From assembly GCA_949747725.1 (NCBI GenBank), contig CATKFJ010000170.1:1-14399 (forward strand): DNA of 14,399 nucleotides, read 5' to 3'. Below, in pieces: positions 1-7,900 of this stretch. Origin of the DNA: an uncultured bacterium (GTDB lineage: Bacteria; Bacillota; Clostridia; Christensenellales; Pumilibacteraceae). Position 1 is the stretch's first letter, and every line of letters begins with the position of its first letter. Below the pieces are notes generated by a model, which made no database searches, was not told the origin of the DNA, and worked only from the letters and a program-made list of their open reading frames with translations. A program made the position numbers and the translations under genes.

Positions 1-640
1 CATCGCGCACGCTGCCCTCGCCGAGCCGTGCGATCTCTTCGACCGCGTCGGGCGTATACTTGATGCCCTCGAGATCGTAAACGTGCGCAACGTGTTTGGC
101 AAGTATGTCTGTCGGCACGAGTTTGAAATCGAACCTTATGCACCGTGACAGAATAGTCTGCGGCAGCTTTTGCGGTTCGGTAGTCGCCAGAATGAATATC
201 ACATGCTCGGGCGGCTCTTCTATCGTCTTTAACAGCGCGTTAAACGCACCGCCCGTAAGCATATGCACTTCGTCTATGATATACACTTTGTATTTGCACG
301 CGACGGGCAGATATTTTACCTTTTCGCGTATATCGCGCGCGTCGTCCACGCCGTTATTGGACGCGGCGTCCATCTCGATAATATCCACATTATCGCTCTC
401 GAGCTTTTTACACACCTCGCATTCGCCGCAGGGACTGCCGTTCACGGGATGCATGCAATTAACGGCACGCGCAAAAATACGCGCGCACGACGTTTTGCCT
501 ACGCCGCGACTGCCCGTAAATAAATACGCATGCCCGATCCGCCCGAGCTTTATCTGATTGGTAAGCGTGGTGATTATCGGGTCCTGTCCGATAACGTCCT
601 CGAACCGCTTAGACCTGTACTTTCTGTAAAGTGTCGCCAT
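1..640 (-). CDS. dnaX: DNA polymerase III subunit gamma/tau, N-terminal part (3' end beyond window)
   Basis: This is the clamp-loader ATPase of the replicative polymerase, which loads the beta sliding clamp onto primed DNA. Seen in the sequence: 213 in-frame codons from the ATG at 640 down to the window edge with no stop, beginning MATLYRKYRSKRFEDVIGQD, the typical DnaX N-terminus. Further motifs are a Walker A GSRGVGKTS (residues 43-51), a four-cysteine zinc site (C62, C71, C74, C77), a Walker B IIDEVH (121-126), a sensor 1 region ATTEP (152-156) and the GEGSVRD segment (207-213) at the cut edge. The C-terminal part of domain III and any tau extension lie outside. The start is fixed by homology to the usual DnaX start and by the promoter directly upstream; no Shine-Dalgarno motif precedes it. 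It lies 42 bp downstream of the MMPL exporter gene in the same direction but has its own promoter. Confidence 0.97.
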   Translation of the reverse strand, partial: MATLYRKYRSKRFEDVIGQDPIITTLTNQIKLGRIGHAYLFTGSRGVGKTSCARIFARAVNCMHPVNGSPCGECEVCKKLESDNVDIIEMDAASNNGVDDARDIREKVKYLPVACKYKVYIIDEVHMLTGGAFNALLKTIEEPPEHVIFILATTEPQKLPQTILSRCIRFDFKLVPTDILAKHVAHVYDLEGIKYTPDAVEEIARLGEGSVRD

Positions 641-646
641 GCTTTA

Positions 647-675
647 AGTATAAAACAATATACGGCTTTTGTCAA
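647..675 (-). promoter_or_regulatory. Near-consensus sigma-A promoter of dnaX, predicting a leaderless transcript
   Basis: Read on the minus strand, a perfect -35 TTGACA (675-670) is followed by a 17-bp spacer (669-653) and a -10 TATACT (652-647). Only six bases, TAAAGC, lie between the -10 box and the ATG at 640. With the standard distance, +1 falls on the A of the start codon. The promoter sits in the 42-bp gap after the exporter's stop codon. The boxes are visible directly; the start site is inferred. Confidence 0.8.
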
Positions 676-682
676 GGACTAA

Positions 683-2983
683 TTACATCACGTTCGGCGG
701 CAGGCTCGGATTGGGCATATTTATATCTTTGGCTTTGATTTTCTTTTTAAGCGCTGTTTTTTCAAGCAGTCCGCCGAGCGTATACAACAGCGCATGCAGT
801 ACGGTAAGCACGCATATGACCGAAATAAGCGTGCCCGTGCCGAGAGTTATCCCCATCGACGATATCAACGGATCGCTCGTCAAAAACCCGACCAAAAACG
901 CCGCGACGGTCATTATAGTGCCTGACGTCATTATCGTCGGGAACGACGCAGAGATTGCCTCGGTGACCGCCATGTCGCGCTGCATAGTCGCCGAAAGCTG
1001 TCTGAACCTGTTGGTCATGAGAATGGCATAGTCTATCGTAGCGCCCATTTGGATCGCGCTTGCTATCAGGTACACGAAAAAGAACATATTTCTGCCTATC
1101 ATAACGGGCAAGGAGAAGTTTATGAATATAGCGCCCTGAATCACCAAAACAAGCACGATCGGTATGCCCCACGATCTGAACGTGATACACAAAATAACAA
1201 ATATAAACGCGATAGTCAACAGCGTTATAAGAACATTGTCGTGCTTGAACGAAGAATTCAGATCGTAAGCGCTCATGCTCGATCCTGCGAATATAGCTGT
1301 CGGGCAAATGCTTTTAACTTTGGGCGTAAGCCGTTCTATAAGCTCGAACGTTTCTTTGTCTTCCACGCCTGCGGCAATATTGAACACAAGCCGCGCGTGA
1401 TGCGTTCCCAAAAGCTGGGCGCGCCCGAATTCCAGCGTGTCCTTATACGCATTTATCATTTCGCCTGCCGCGCCGGCAACGGTACTGTCAGTCATTGCGA
1501 ATTGCAAAACGTCTATAAGCGGCGCTTCGTAATTACCGAGATCGTCGGGACGGTCGCCTTTGTTAAGCGCATACAGTGCAAACAGCAAACTCGACACGTT
1601 CTGTTCTATGCCGAGCGCGTCCGACAAGTCTTTCGCGGTTACCGTATCGTTAAGATAGTACGCCTTGTCGGGAACTGAATGCGACGGCAACGCTATCGCC
1701 GCCCAACCGAGCGCGGACGTTATTAACGATTCTTCGCCGACAGTTTTTATAACGTCGCGCTGAATATCGTCGCTTACGTCGTTCGGTACAAGTATCACAA
1801 ACATATTGCTCGCGCCGAAAATTTCGTCCGCTTCCCTTTGCGCTACTACCTCGGCTGTCGGACGCGACGTGTTTATCGTATTCTGACTGTAACAGAAAGT
1901 TATCGTTTGCGACAGCCATGCGCCCACGCCGAACAGCGCGGCGAACACCGCAAGCAATACGTACCGGGCTTTAATCACGCCCTTGCCGATAAAGCGTACC
2001 TTAGGCACAAGATTGCGGTGGCGTGTTCTATCCATAGGCTTGGTCAATAACAGCAGTATGCCCGGCATTAACAAAAACACAGTCAATAGCGAACAGATTA
2101 TGCTCTTTGCAAGCACCATGCCGAGATCGAATCCCAATCCCAACTGCATGAACATTAGCGCGACAAGCCCCGATACTGTAGTGAGCGAACTCGACGCTAT
2201 TTCGGGTATCGCCTTACCGAGCGCGGCGGTGAGCGCGGCTTTGGGTTCGCGCGGCTTTTTATCTTTTTCTTCGGTGAACCGATGACACAGGATTATTGCG
2301 TAGTCTATTGCGAGCGCCAGCTGCAAGATTATACATACCGTATTGGATACGAACGATATTTTACCGAGCCAATAATTAGTACCCATGTTCAGTACAGCAG
2401 CAACAATAAATACTATAGGAAACGCCAAGACTTCGGCAAAGCTTTTGGACGTAAAAAGCAAAACTATAAGTATGACCGCCGCCGCTATCGCGATAATTAT
2501 AACCATTTCTTCCGCAAGCGTATCCGCATAACTGTTTACAAGCGGAGTCGGTACACAAAACGGTTTACCGCTTTCGGTTATTATTTCGGTCACGCTGTTA
2601 TATGCGGCGACGGCTTTGGGATCGTTACCGTCGCCCGTGAAAAACATAGAAAACAGCGCGTTGTTGTCTTTGAAATTGTTTTCGTTTGAGCTGTCGAAAG
2701 TAAAACCCGTAACGCCGTCCACAGCGCGAATAGCCGCGGCAAGCCCGTCCGCTTCCGATTTATCTATATCTTTAACAAGCACCGTTGCCGAACCGAACGA
2801 CACAAACTCGTCTTTCATTATCCCGAGCGCTTGCGCCGTATCGGTATCGCTCGGCAAGTATTCCGCAATGTCGTATTCCACTTCTATCTTTGTCATGCCG
2901 AAAATACAGTACGCTATCAATACTGCGAACAACACAAAAAACAACGGGAATTTATTTACTATAAACCGCGCTATCTTATTCAT
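683..2983 (-). CDS. MMPL/RND-family membrane transporter (12 TM)
   Basis: A 766-residue integral membrane protein of the MMPL branch of the RND superfamily, proton-driven exporters of lipids or hydrophobic compounds. Seen: a twofold repeat. Each half has one TM (near residues 13-30, and again in the YVLLAVFAALFGVGAWLS segment), then a soluble extracytoplasmic loop, then a five-TM bundle. The two halves carry matching motifs, AIDYAIILCHRF (D227-Y228) and TIDYAILMTNRF (D651-Y652). These correspond to the Asp-Tyr pairs known as the proton relay of MmpL proteins, so the pump looks functional. The length fits Gram-positive MMPL proteins. No fusion partner or regulator is adjacent, so the substrate is unknown. 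The start at 2983 gives a normal N-terminus (MNKIARFIVNKFPLFFV), but only a weak AAGAG lies about 12 bases upstream. A non-transport, sterol-sensing-domain-like role is less likely. Confidence 0.92.
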   Translation of the reverse strand: MNKIARFIVNKFPLFFVLFAVLIAYCIFGMTKIEVEYDIAEYLPSDTDTAQALGIMKDEFVSFGSATVLVKDIDKSEADGLAAAIRAVDGVTGFTFDSSNENNFKDNNALFSMFFTGDGNDPKAVAAYNSVTEIITESGKPFCVPTPLVNSYADTLAEEMVIIIAIAAAVILIVLLFTSKSFAEVLAFPIVFIVAAVLNMGTNYWLGKISFVSNTVCIILQLALAIDYAIILCHRFTEEKDKKPREPKAALTAALGKAIPEIASSSLTTVSGLVALMFMQLGLGFDLGMVLAKSIICSLLTVFLLMPGILLLLTKPMDRTRHRNLVPKVRFIGKGVIKARYVLLAVFAALFGVGAWLSQTITFCYSQNTINTSRPTAEVVAQREADEIFGASNMFVILVPNDVSDDIQRDVIKTVGEESLITSALGWAAIALPSHSVPDKAYYLNDTVTAKDLSDALGIEQNVSSLLFALYALNKGDRPDDLGNYEAPLIDVLQFAMTDSTVAGAAGEMINAYKDTLEFGRAQLLGTHHARLVFNIAAGVEDKETFELIERLTPKVKSICPTAIFAGSSMSAYDLNSSFKHDNVLITLLTIAFIFVILCITFRSWGIPIVLVLVIQGAIFINFSLPVMIGRNMFFFVYLIASAIQMGATIDYAILMTNRFRQLSATMQRDMAVTEAISASFPTIMTSGTIMTVAAFLVGFLTSDPLISSMGITLGTGTLISVICVLTVLHALLYTLGGLLEKTALKKKIKAKDINMPNPSLPPNVM

Positions 2984-2989
2984 GACTGT

Positions 2990-3018
2990 ATATTACTCTT
3001 TTCGTAGAAAAAACGCAA
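2990..3018 (-). promoter_or_regulatory. Candidate weak promoter of the MMPL exporter gene
   Basis: On the minus strand TTGCGT (3018-3013) is followed by a 17-bp spacer and TAATAT (2995-2990), then six bases and the ATG at 2983. Matches to consensus are modest (3/6 and 4/6). The spacing to the ATG is the same as for the dnaX promoter. Candidate only. Confidence 0.3.
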
Positions 3019-3060
3019 GCGATTGTAATGATAGGATGTAATTCGGAATGCGGAATCGAA

Positions 3061-3107
3061 AGATTTCTCCGCTGCGTTCGCTGACGCTCACTTCGGTCGA
3101 AATGACA
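3061..3107 (-). repeat. Dispersed intergenic palindromic repeat, unit 1
   Basis: On the minus strand this 47-base unit begins TGTCATTTCGACCGAAGTGA and ends GGAGAAATCT. It contains the short inverted segments typical of REP/MITE-like extragenic repeats seen in many Bacillota and gut genomes. It lies in the non-coding gap between the exporter and lactate dehydrogenase genes and has no reading frame. Family membership is inferred from its look; copy number cannot be seen from this window. Confidence 0.6.
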
Positions 3108-3150
3108 TATGGGTCGTGACGCGCTACAGTAGAAAGGACAAGCCCAACCA

Positions 3151-3180
3151 TGTCATCCCGAGCTTGTCGAGGGATCTACA
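3151..3180 (+). repeat. Dispersed intergenic palindromic repeat, unit 2 (facing unit 1)
   Basis: The plus strand reads TGTCATCCCGAGCTTGTCGA followed by GGGATCTACA. It shares the TGTCAT start and the GATCT-like end with unit 1 but has a shorter, different centre, and it points the opposite way, so the two TGTCAT ends face each other across about 43 bp. The rest of the 2984-3274 gap holds a possible lactate dehydrogenase promoter and nothing else I recognise. Confidence 0.55.
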
Positions 3181-3218
3181 AGATAATTTGGAATTCCTAA
3201 TTAAAAATCCCTCATAGG

Positions 3219-3224
3219 TATACT
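3219..3224 (+). promoter_or_regulatory. Possible -10 box for the L-lactate dehydrogenase gene
   Basis: TATACT at 3219-3224 lies about 50 bases before the ATG at 3275. No good -35 sits 16-18 bp upstream (CCTAAT-like sequence there), so this is either a weak or a factor-dependent promoter, or chance. Confidence 0.25.
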
Positions 3225-3274
3225 TTCCGACAACTACGCAAATGCTAAACCAAAAGCACAAAAAGGATATCGCA

Positions 3275-4216
3275 ATGAACTTACAAAAAGTCGCTATTAT
3301 AGGCTGCGGAATGGTGGGCAGCTCCACTGCATTCGCGCTTGCGGAGAGCGGACTGTTTACTAACATGTTGCTTATAGACGTCAACCGCGACCGCGCCGTC
3401 GGCGAGGCAATGGACTTGAGCCACTGCCTGCCGTTTATCCGTCCCGTAGAGATCCGCGCCGGCAACTATTCGGATATATCCGACTGCGGAATTATTATAA
3501 TCACCGCCGGCGTCGGGCAGAAACCGGGCGAAACTCGGTTGGACTGCATTAAAAAGAACACCGAGGTATTCCGCTCAATTATCCCGCAAATAACCGAATA
3601 CAACCGCGACGCATTCCTTCTCGTTGTGTCCAACCCGGTAGACGTGCTGTCGTATGTGGCATACAAGCTGTCGGGCTATCCGCACAATCGCGTGTTCGGA
3701 AGCGGCACGGTATTGGATTCCGCACGGCTCAAATTTCTTGTGGGGCGGCGGCTCAACGTCAATCCAAAAAGCGTGCACGCATTCGTTATCGGCGAACACG
3801 GCGACAGCGAACTTGCGGTGTGGTCGAGCGCCAATGTAGGCGGAATAGAGCTTGACACGTATTGCTCGCACTGCGGTTATGAGCGTCACGACGAAAACCG
3901 TAAGGCTATAGAGAACGACGTTAAAAACTCGGCATACGAAATAATCAACCGCAAAGGCGCTACCTACTACGGAATCGCATGTGCAACCACGCACATATGC
4001 GCAAGTATAGTACGCGACGAACATTCAATAATGCCGGTAAGCACATTAGTCAACGGGCACTACGGTTTAAACGATATTTATATATCCGTCCCCGCGCTTA
4101 TCGGCTCGGGCGGTGTGGAGGACGTTATCGACATCAACCTGTCGAAAACGGAAATGAACGCTCTGACCGACTCGGCGAGCACTCTCAGATCTGCGCTGCG
4201 CGAAATAGGATTTTAA
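3275..4216 (+). CDS. ldh: L-lactate dehydrogenase (NAD+)
   Basis: A cytosolic enzyme that reduces pyruvate to L-lactate and regenerates NAD+ in fermentation. Seen: 313 residues, the usual length. There is a Rossmann motif GCGMVGSS (residues 10-17), an acidic D35 that binds the NAD ribose, the active-site loop GQKPGETRLD with Q82 and R88, D148/R151 in GTVLDSAR, and the signature GEHGDSE with catalytic H175. Gln rather than Arg at position 82 points to lactate over malate as substrate. I chose the ATG at 3275 because AAAGGA (3262-3267) lies seven bases upstream and the protein then begins MNLQKVAIIG; an in-frame ATG at 3242 would add 11 unusual residues without a ribosome site. The gene is monocistronic, flanked by the repeat-bearing gap and a terminator. 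Fructose-1,6-bisphosphate activation is common in the family but cannot be judged here. Confidence 0.95.
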   Translation: MNLQKVAIIGCGMVGSSTAFALAESGLFTNMLLIDVNRDRAVGEAMDLSHCLPFIRPVEIRAGNYSDISDCGIIIITAGVGQKPGETRLDCIKKNTEVFRSIIPQITEYNRDAFLLVVSNPVDVLSYVAYKLSGYPHNRVFGSGTVLDSARLKFLVGRRLNVNPKSVHAFVIGEHGDSELAVWSSANVGGIELDTYCSHCGYERHDENRKAIENDVKNSAYEIINRKGATYYGIACATTHICASIVRDEHSIMPVSTLVNGHYGLNDIYISVPALIGSGGVEDVIDINLSKTEMNALTDSASTLRSALREIGF

Positions 4217-4251
4217 ACCGATATTAAGTATTTGTCGATCGCCGCATATAA

Positions 4252-4291
4252 AAAACGTTCCCTCGAGCATCAATACTCGAGGGAACGTTTT
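4252..4291. terminator. Bidirectional rho-independent terminator (L-lactate dehydrogenase / BIG2 lipoprotein)
   Basis: A perfect 16-bp inverted repeat, AAAACGTTCCCTCGAG (4252-4267) and CTCGAGGGAACGTTTT (4276-4291), with an 8-base loop CATCAATA. The plus strand ends in TTTT; the minus strand continues TTTTTT then ATATG, giving the better U-tract. It sits between two convergent genes and would stop both transcripts. Confidence 0.9.
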
Positions 4292-4326
4292 CATGTCATT
4301 ATACTGCATACGCTTTTTCGGCGCGA

Positions 4327-7300
4327 TCAGCCTCCGACGGACACCGCCGCAATGCCAACGTTAGCGCCGTATGTTTTAAACAGTCTGAACGTCAGTTCTT
4401 CTTCCGCCTCGGCAGATATATCGAAAGAAACCGCAAATGCTCTGCTGTCGTTCAATGTGTTTACATCCTGCCACAGCACCGCATGCGACGCCAGCAGATT
4501 GCCGTTCGAATCGATAACGGCAAGCCCGTACGTGGCGACATACGCCGTTACGTAAAGCGTGACCGTTTTTACGTTTCGATCCACCTTGACGGCCAGATCG
4601 CATTTATCGTCGGCTATAACGAAGTTGTTATGTCCTGCTCCGCTATCCAGATTACCGTCTTTGCCTGCTGCCGTATCTATCTCGCCGTCATTGTCGTTCC
4701 ATGTAACTGCGGCTTTATAATCCCAGCCCTTGTTTCCGTTAATGCCCGTTACGTCGCCGATATATCTCGTTTCGTCGTTGCCGAGCGCTTTACGGATATG
4801 CTTGGTATTGCCGTCGCCTTCACCGCCCGGAGCGTTTTCCACATGATATTTTATCCAATCGAGATCGCCCGTTTCCGAAAGATTGACTTTGCTGTTACCG
4901 ACGCCCGTCAGCTCGAACGATCTGTTTTCGTTATAAGCAACCGTCGTCGCCGATTGGGTGACTTTGCTCATATCTACGATTGCTATTGCCATAAGTCGGC
5001 AATTGTCGCCTTCCTGCGCAGTGATCCTGAGCGTGAGCTCGGTCGTTTCGTCAGATACGGTATCGAAAATCACAAGCTCGCTTCGGCCTCCGCTCACCTT
5101 TTCGAGCGTGACCGATTTAAGCTCTTTATCGCCGTCGTACAGCGCCGTTTTGTTTACCGTATTTTCCCAAGCGCCGGTATACACGCGGATCTCGTGATGT
5201 CCGATCGGCACGGTCACGGTAAATTCGTACTCGCTTCCGCAACTGTATTTTCTGAACGCCGCGTCGTCATACGAATTATTCTTGGGACTGCCGTCGGCAA
5301 AGTTGACGAACGCGCCGTAGCTGTTCTCTTCGCCTTTCTTGCCGCTGATATTGCCTTGAATCAAATCGGTCTTGCCGTTGGGAGAAGTTACTTCGTCGTA
5401 CAGATAGTATTCCCAATAAACGACTTCGGGATTGGTAAGCTCCACCCAATCGCCTACGAAACTTCTGTTCGAAACGTTTACGGCGACTTTAGGCGCTACC
5501 GATACTTTTACCGATAAAGTGCTGTTGCCGATCTTGACGTCTATCGTTGTTTCGCCTTCGGCAACGGCAGTTATAAGACCCGTATCGGATACCGTAGCGA
5601 TGCCCGTGGAGTTTGAAGTATACTGCGCTTTGGCGGTAGATCCTACGGGGTTGGAATTAACTACTATTTGATGTGTTTTTCCTGTAATGAGCGTCACGCT
5701 ATCCGTATCGAGCGAATACTCGTAGTCGGAAACTTCCACATTGAACTTGCGTATCCTGCCGTTGGCATTGACGGTGATCACCGCAGTACCGAAAGCTACA
5801 GCCTTAACTTTGCCGTAGGCGTCAACGGTAGCCACATTGGGATCGTCAGACTTAAACGTAACGCCTTCCGTAAACGGCGCGCCGTTTTCGGTGACGGATA
5901 TCGTTTCTTCCGCGTTCGGGAGCAAGCGCGCCGAATACTTATTCAATCTGTAAACGTCGCCCGAAACGGACACTCCGGCTAACGAAATAAATCCGTTGCT
6001 TGCCGTATTCGTCGCGGTAAGTACTATCCTTACCACAGTAGCCTCTTTTACGTCCAACGTTGCTGTTATAACATTTGCCGTAGACACCGTGCTGCCGAAC
6101 GTCTTCGATTGAAGAACGGAGCCGCCGACCGAGATCTTTACTTCGCAGGAAGTGAAGTGCGTGCCTGCGTATATCTTTATATCGGATACGCCCGGGAATA
6201 CTTTTATATCAAACGATATTGCCGTGCCGTCGTGCGTCATGCCGTTGCCCGTAAGATACGCCTTTGTGCCGTCGTCCGTCCAACCGCCGTCGCCGCCGTT
6301 TTGGGTGCTCTTACGGCACTGTCCGCAATCGCAATCCGATCCGCTCGCGCCGCCGTTCCACGCTATCCACGCCTTGTAATCGGGCAGATAGTGTTCGCCG
6401 ACTTTGACGGTGGGAAGAGTGCGATCGATAATATCCTCTTCGATAGAGTCGTATTTTTTATGATTTATCTCGTCGTGAGCGATATACTGTTCCCAATACT
6501 CCGCGCCGTCCGAGAGACTTACGGGATTGTTCCTATCAGTTTCGAGTTCGTCTATATCGTACGATCTGAGTATTACGTCGGTAACGGTTACCGTGCAATT
6601 GCGCACTTTTCCGTCTACCGTCGCCTTTATTACAGCCTTACCGTTTTTGAGCGCGGTCACAACGCCCTCTTGCGTAACGCGTGCAATGCTCGTGCCCTGT
6701 ACCACTTCGAACGATTTGGTATGTTGCCCCCCCTCAGGCAATAGCGTGAGTTCGAGCGCGGCGCTGTCGCCGGCATGGAGGAACATCGTTTCTGCCAGTT
6801 CGATAAGCGGATTGACTTTTACTTCGCAAGCACCCACGACGTTTTCGCCGTCTTTTACCGTAACAACTGCCGTACCTACGCCCACGGTAGTGATGCCGCC
6901 GTTTTCGTTGACCGTTATTACACCGTTGTCATTCGCGACAGAGTATGTAAAGTCAGTGACTTTGGACGGGCTTACCGACGCGGTAACTTTGGCGGTCGTA
7001 TCGCCGTAGTCTATTTCGAGCTTGTTTTCAACGGTATAAACATATTCTATTACGGTGATATCGCACGACGCGACAATGTTTCCGTCTACCTTAACGCTGA
7101 CGGTTGCCGTGCCTGCCGATCTTGCGTCTGCCGTGCAATTGCGATCGTCGTCCGTGCCGACTGTTATCTGAACTTTATTGCTGTCGCTCGATTCCCATTC
7201 CGCGTCGAACGCATGATTGGGCGAGCACTCTAATTCGAGCAAGAACTTTTGACCCTTTTCGAGAGTTAGTTTGGTGTGGTTAAGCATATACGCATAAAGC

Positions 7301-7860
7301 ACAGGCTCCGCTTGCACCGTAACGGAACAAGTAAGTTCTTTGCCGTCCACCGTCGCTTTAACTTCGGCTGTACCTACGCCTACAGCTTCGACATTGCCGT
7401 TTTCGTCCACGGTCACTACTCCCGTCGCGGGACTGACAGACCATACGGGCGAAACTTGCTTATCGGGCGTCGTAACCACTCTAAGCGCCAGAGTATCGCC
7501 TACGGCAAGCGTTTCGTCGGTGTAATTGAGCGCATATTTGTGCGCCACCGTGACGTTTAGAATAAGCTCCTTGCCGCCTACGGTGACGGTGACATTTGCC
7601 GTGCACGGCGCTATTGCGGTTACAAGCCCCGTACCGTTTACGGAAACTCCGTCGGTGTCGGACGTATATTTCACGTCGGACGGAACCGTGCCGCCGTTAA
7701 ACGCTATCTGATAAGTTTCACCTATGTTAAGCGTTACAGATGTTTTTTCGAGTGAGTAATCTACGGGTTCGTCCGTAGGATCGCCGCACGCGGCGAATAC
7801 TAAGCATACCGAAAGCACACTTATTATGAGCGCTATCGTTGTCGCTATCCTTTTTCTCAT
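4327..7860 (-). CDS. BIG2-repeat surface lipoprotein with three copies of a module shared with the GH31 enzyme
   Basis: Probably a lipid-anchored surface protein that binds a glycan or cell-wall ligand; its exact function is unknown. Seen: a signal peptide with lipobox FAAC (Cys25). Then come five Ig-like BIG2 domains of about 75-85 residues (33-106, 108-182, 188-271, 273-349, 351-428), each with the pattern VTVDENG.V.AVG.GTA.VT..V.G. Module A (430-635) follows, then two more BIG2 domains (636-712, 713-790), then modules B (792-966) and C (967-1177). Modules A-C share an early aromatic motif (W456, W816, W1002), a mid-module aromatic/acidic segment and a beta-rich end, and resemble the C-terminal modules of the GH31 enzyme upstream. 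Module A also carries C510, C512 and C515. There is no catalytic signature and no LPXTG motif. AGGAGG (7871-7866) lies five bases before the ATG. The gene is 40 bp downstream of the GH31 gene and clearly in its operon. Confidence 0.88.
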   Translation of the reverse strand: MRKRIATTIALIISVLSVCLVFAACGDPTDEPVDYSLEKTSVTLNIGETYQIAFNGGTVPSDVKYTSDTDGVSVNGTGLVTAIAPCTANVTVTVGGKELILNVTVAHKYALNYTDETLAVGDTLALRVVTTPDKQVSPVWSVSPATGVVTVDENGNVEAVGVGTAEVKATVDGKELTCSVTVQAEPVLYAYMLNHTKLTLEKGQKFLLELECSPNHAFDAEWESSDSNKVQITVGTDDDRNCTADARSAGTATVSVKVDGNIVASCDITVIEYVYTVENKLEIDYGDTTAKVTASVSPSKVTDFTYSVANDNGVITVNENGGITTVGVGTAVVTVKDGENVVGACEVKVNPLIELAETMFLHAGDSAALELTLLPEGGQHTKSFEVVQGTSIARVTQEGVVTALKNGKAVIKATVDGKVRNCTVTVTDVILRSYDIDELETDRNNPVSLSDGAEYWEQYIAHDEINHKKYDSIEEDIIDRTLPTVKVGEHYLPDYKAWIAWNGGASGSDCDCGQCRKSTQNGGDGGWTDDGTKAYLTGNGMTHDGTAISFDIKVFPGVSDIKIYAGTHFTSCEVKISVGGSVLQSKTFGSTVSTANVITATLDVKEATVVRIVLTATNTASNGFISLAGVSVSGDVYRLNKYSARLLPNAEETISVTENGAPFTEGVTFKSDDPNVATVDAYGKVKAVAFGTAVITVNANGRIRKFNVEVSDYEYSLDTDSVTLITGKTHQIVVNSNPVGSTAKAQYTSNSTGIATVSDTGLITAVAEGETTIDVKIGNSTLSVKVSVAPKVAVNVSNRSFVGDWVELTNPEVVYWEYYLYDEVTSPNGKTDLIQGNISGKKGEENSYGAFVNFADGSPKNNSYDDAAFRKYSCGSEYEFTVTVPIGHHEIRVYTGAWENTVNKTALYDGDKELKSVTLEKVSGGRSELVIFDTVSDETTELTLRITAQEGDNCRLMAIAIVDMSKVTQSATTVAYNENRSFELTGVGNSKVNLSETGDLDWIKYHVENAPGGEGDGNTKHIRKALGNDETRYIGDVTGINGNKGWDYKAAVTWNDNDGEIDTAAGKDGNLDSGAGHNNFVIADDKCDLAVKVDRNVKTVTLYVTAYVATYGLAVIDSNGNLLASHAVLWQDVNTLNDSRAFAVSFDISAEAEEELTFRLFKTYGANVGIAAVSVGG

Positions 7861-7865
7861 ACAAT

Positions 7866-7871
7866 CCTCCT
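7866..7871 (-). promoter_or_regulatory. Shine-Dalgarno site of the BIG2 lipoprotein gene
   Basis: On the minus strand AGGAGG lies five bases before the ATG at 7860. It is the strongest ribosome site in the window and confirms both the start and the lack of need for a separate promoter in the 40-bp gap after the GH31 gene. Confidence 0.8.
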
Positions 7872-7900
7872 ATTAAGTTGAATTTCCATACCTATTACGA

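Noticed and set aside
3242..3274. An upstream in-frame ATG for the lactate dehydrogenase gene
   Set aside because: It lacks a ribosome site and would place 11 extra residues before the Rossmann fold. The ATG at 3275 has AAAGGA seven bases upstream and gives the standard N-terminus.
3275..4216. Malate dehydrogenase as the identity of the lactate dehydrogenase gene
   Set aside because: The substrate-loop residue is Gln (GQKPGETR), as in lactate dehydrogenases, where malate dehydrogenases have Arg.
4483..5517. A plus-strand open frame of about 344 codons opposite the BIG2 lipoprotein gene
   Set aside because: Antisense to the BIG2 domains and modules, with no domain and shadow-like composition.
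4327..7860. A CRISPR or DNA tandem-repeat explanation for the repetitive region
   Set aside because: The repetition is at protein level (BIG2 domains of 75-85 residues with diverged DNA); there are no identical short direct repeats with regular spacers.
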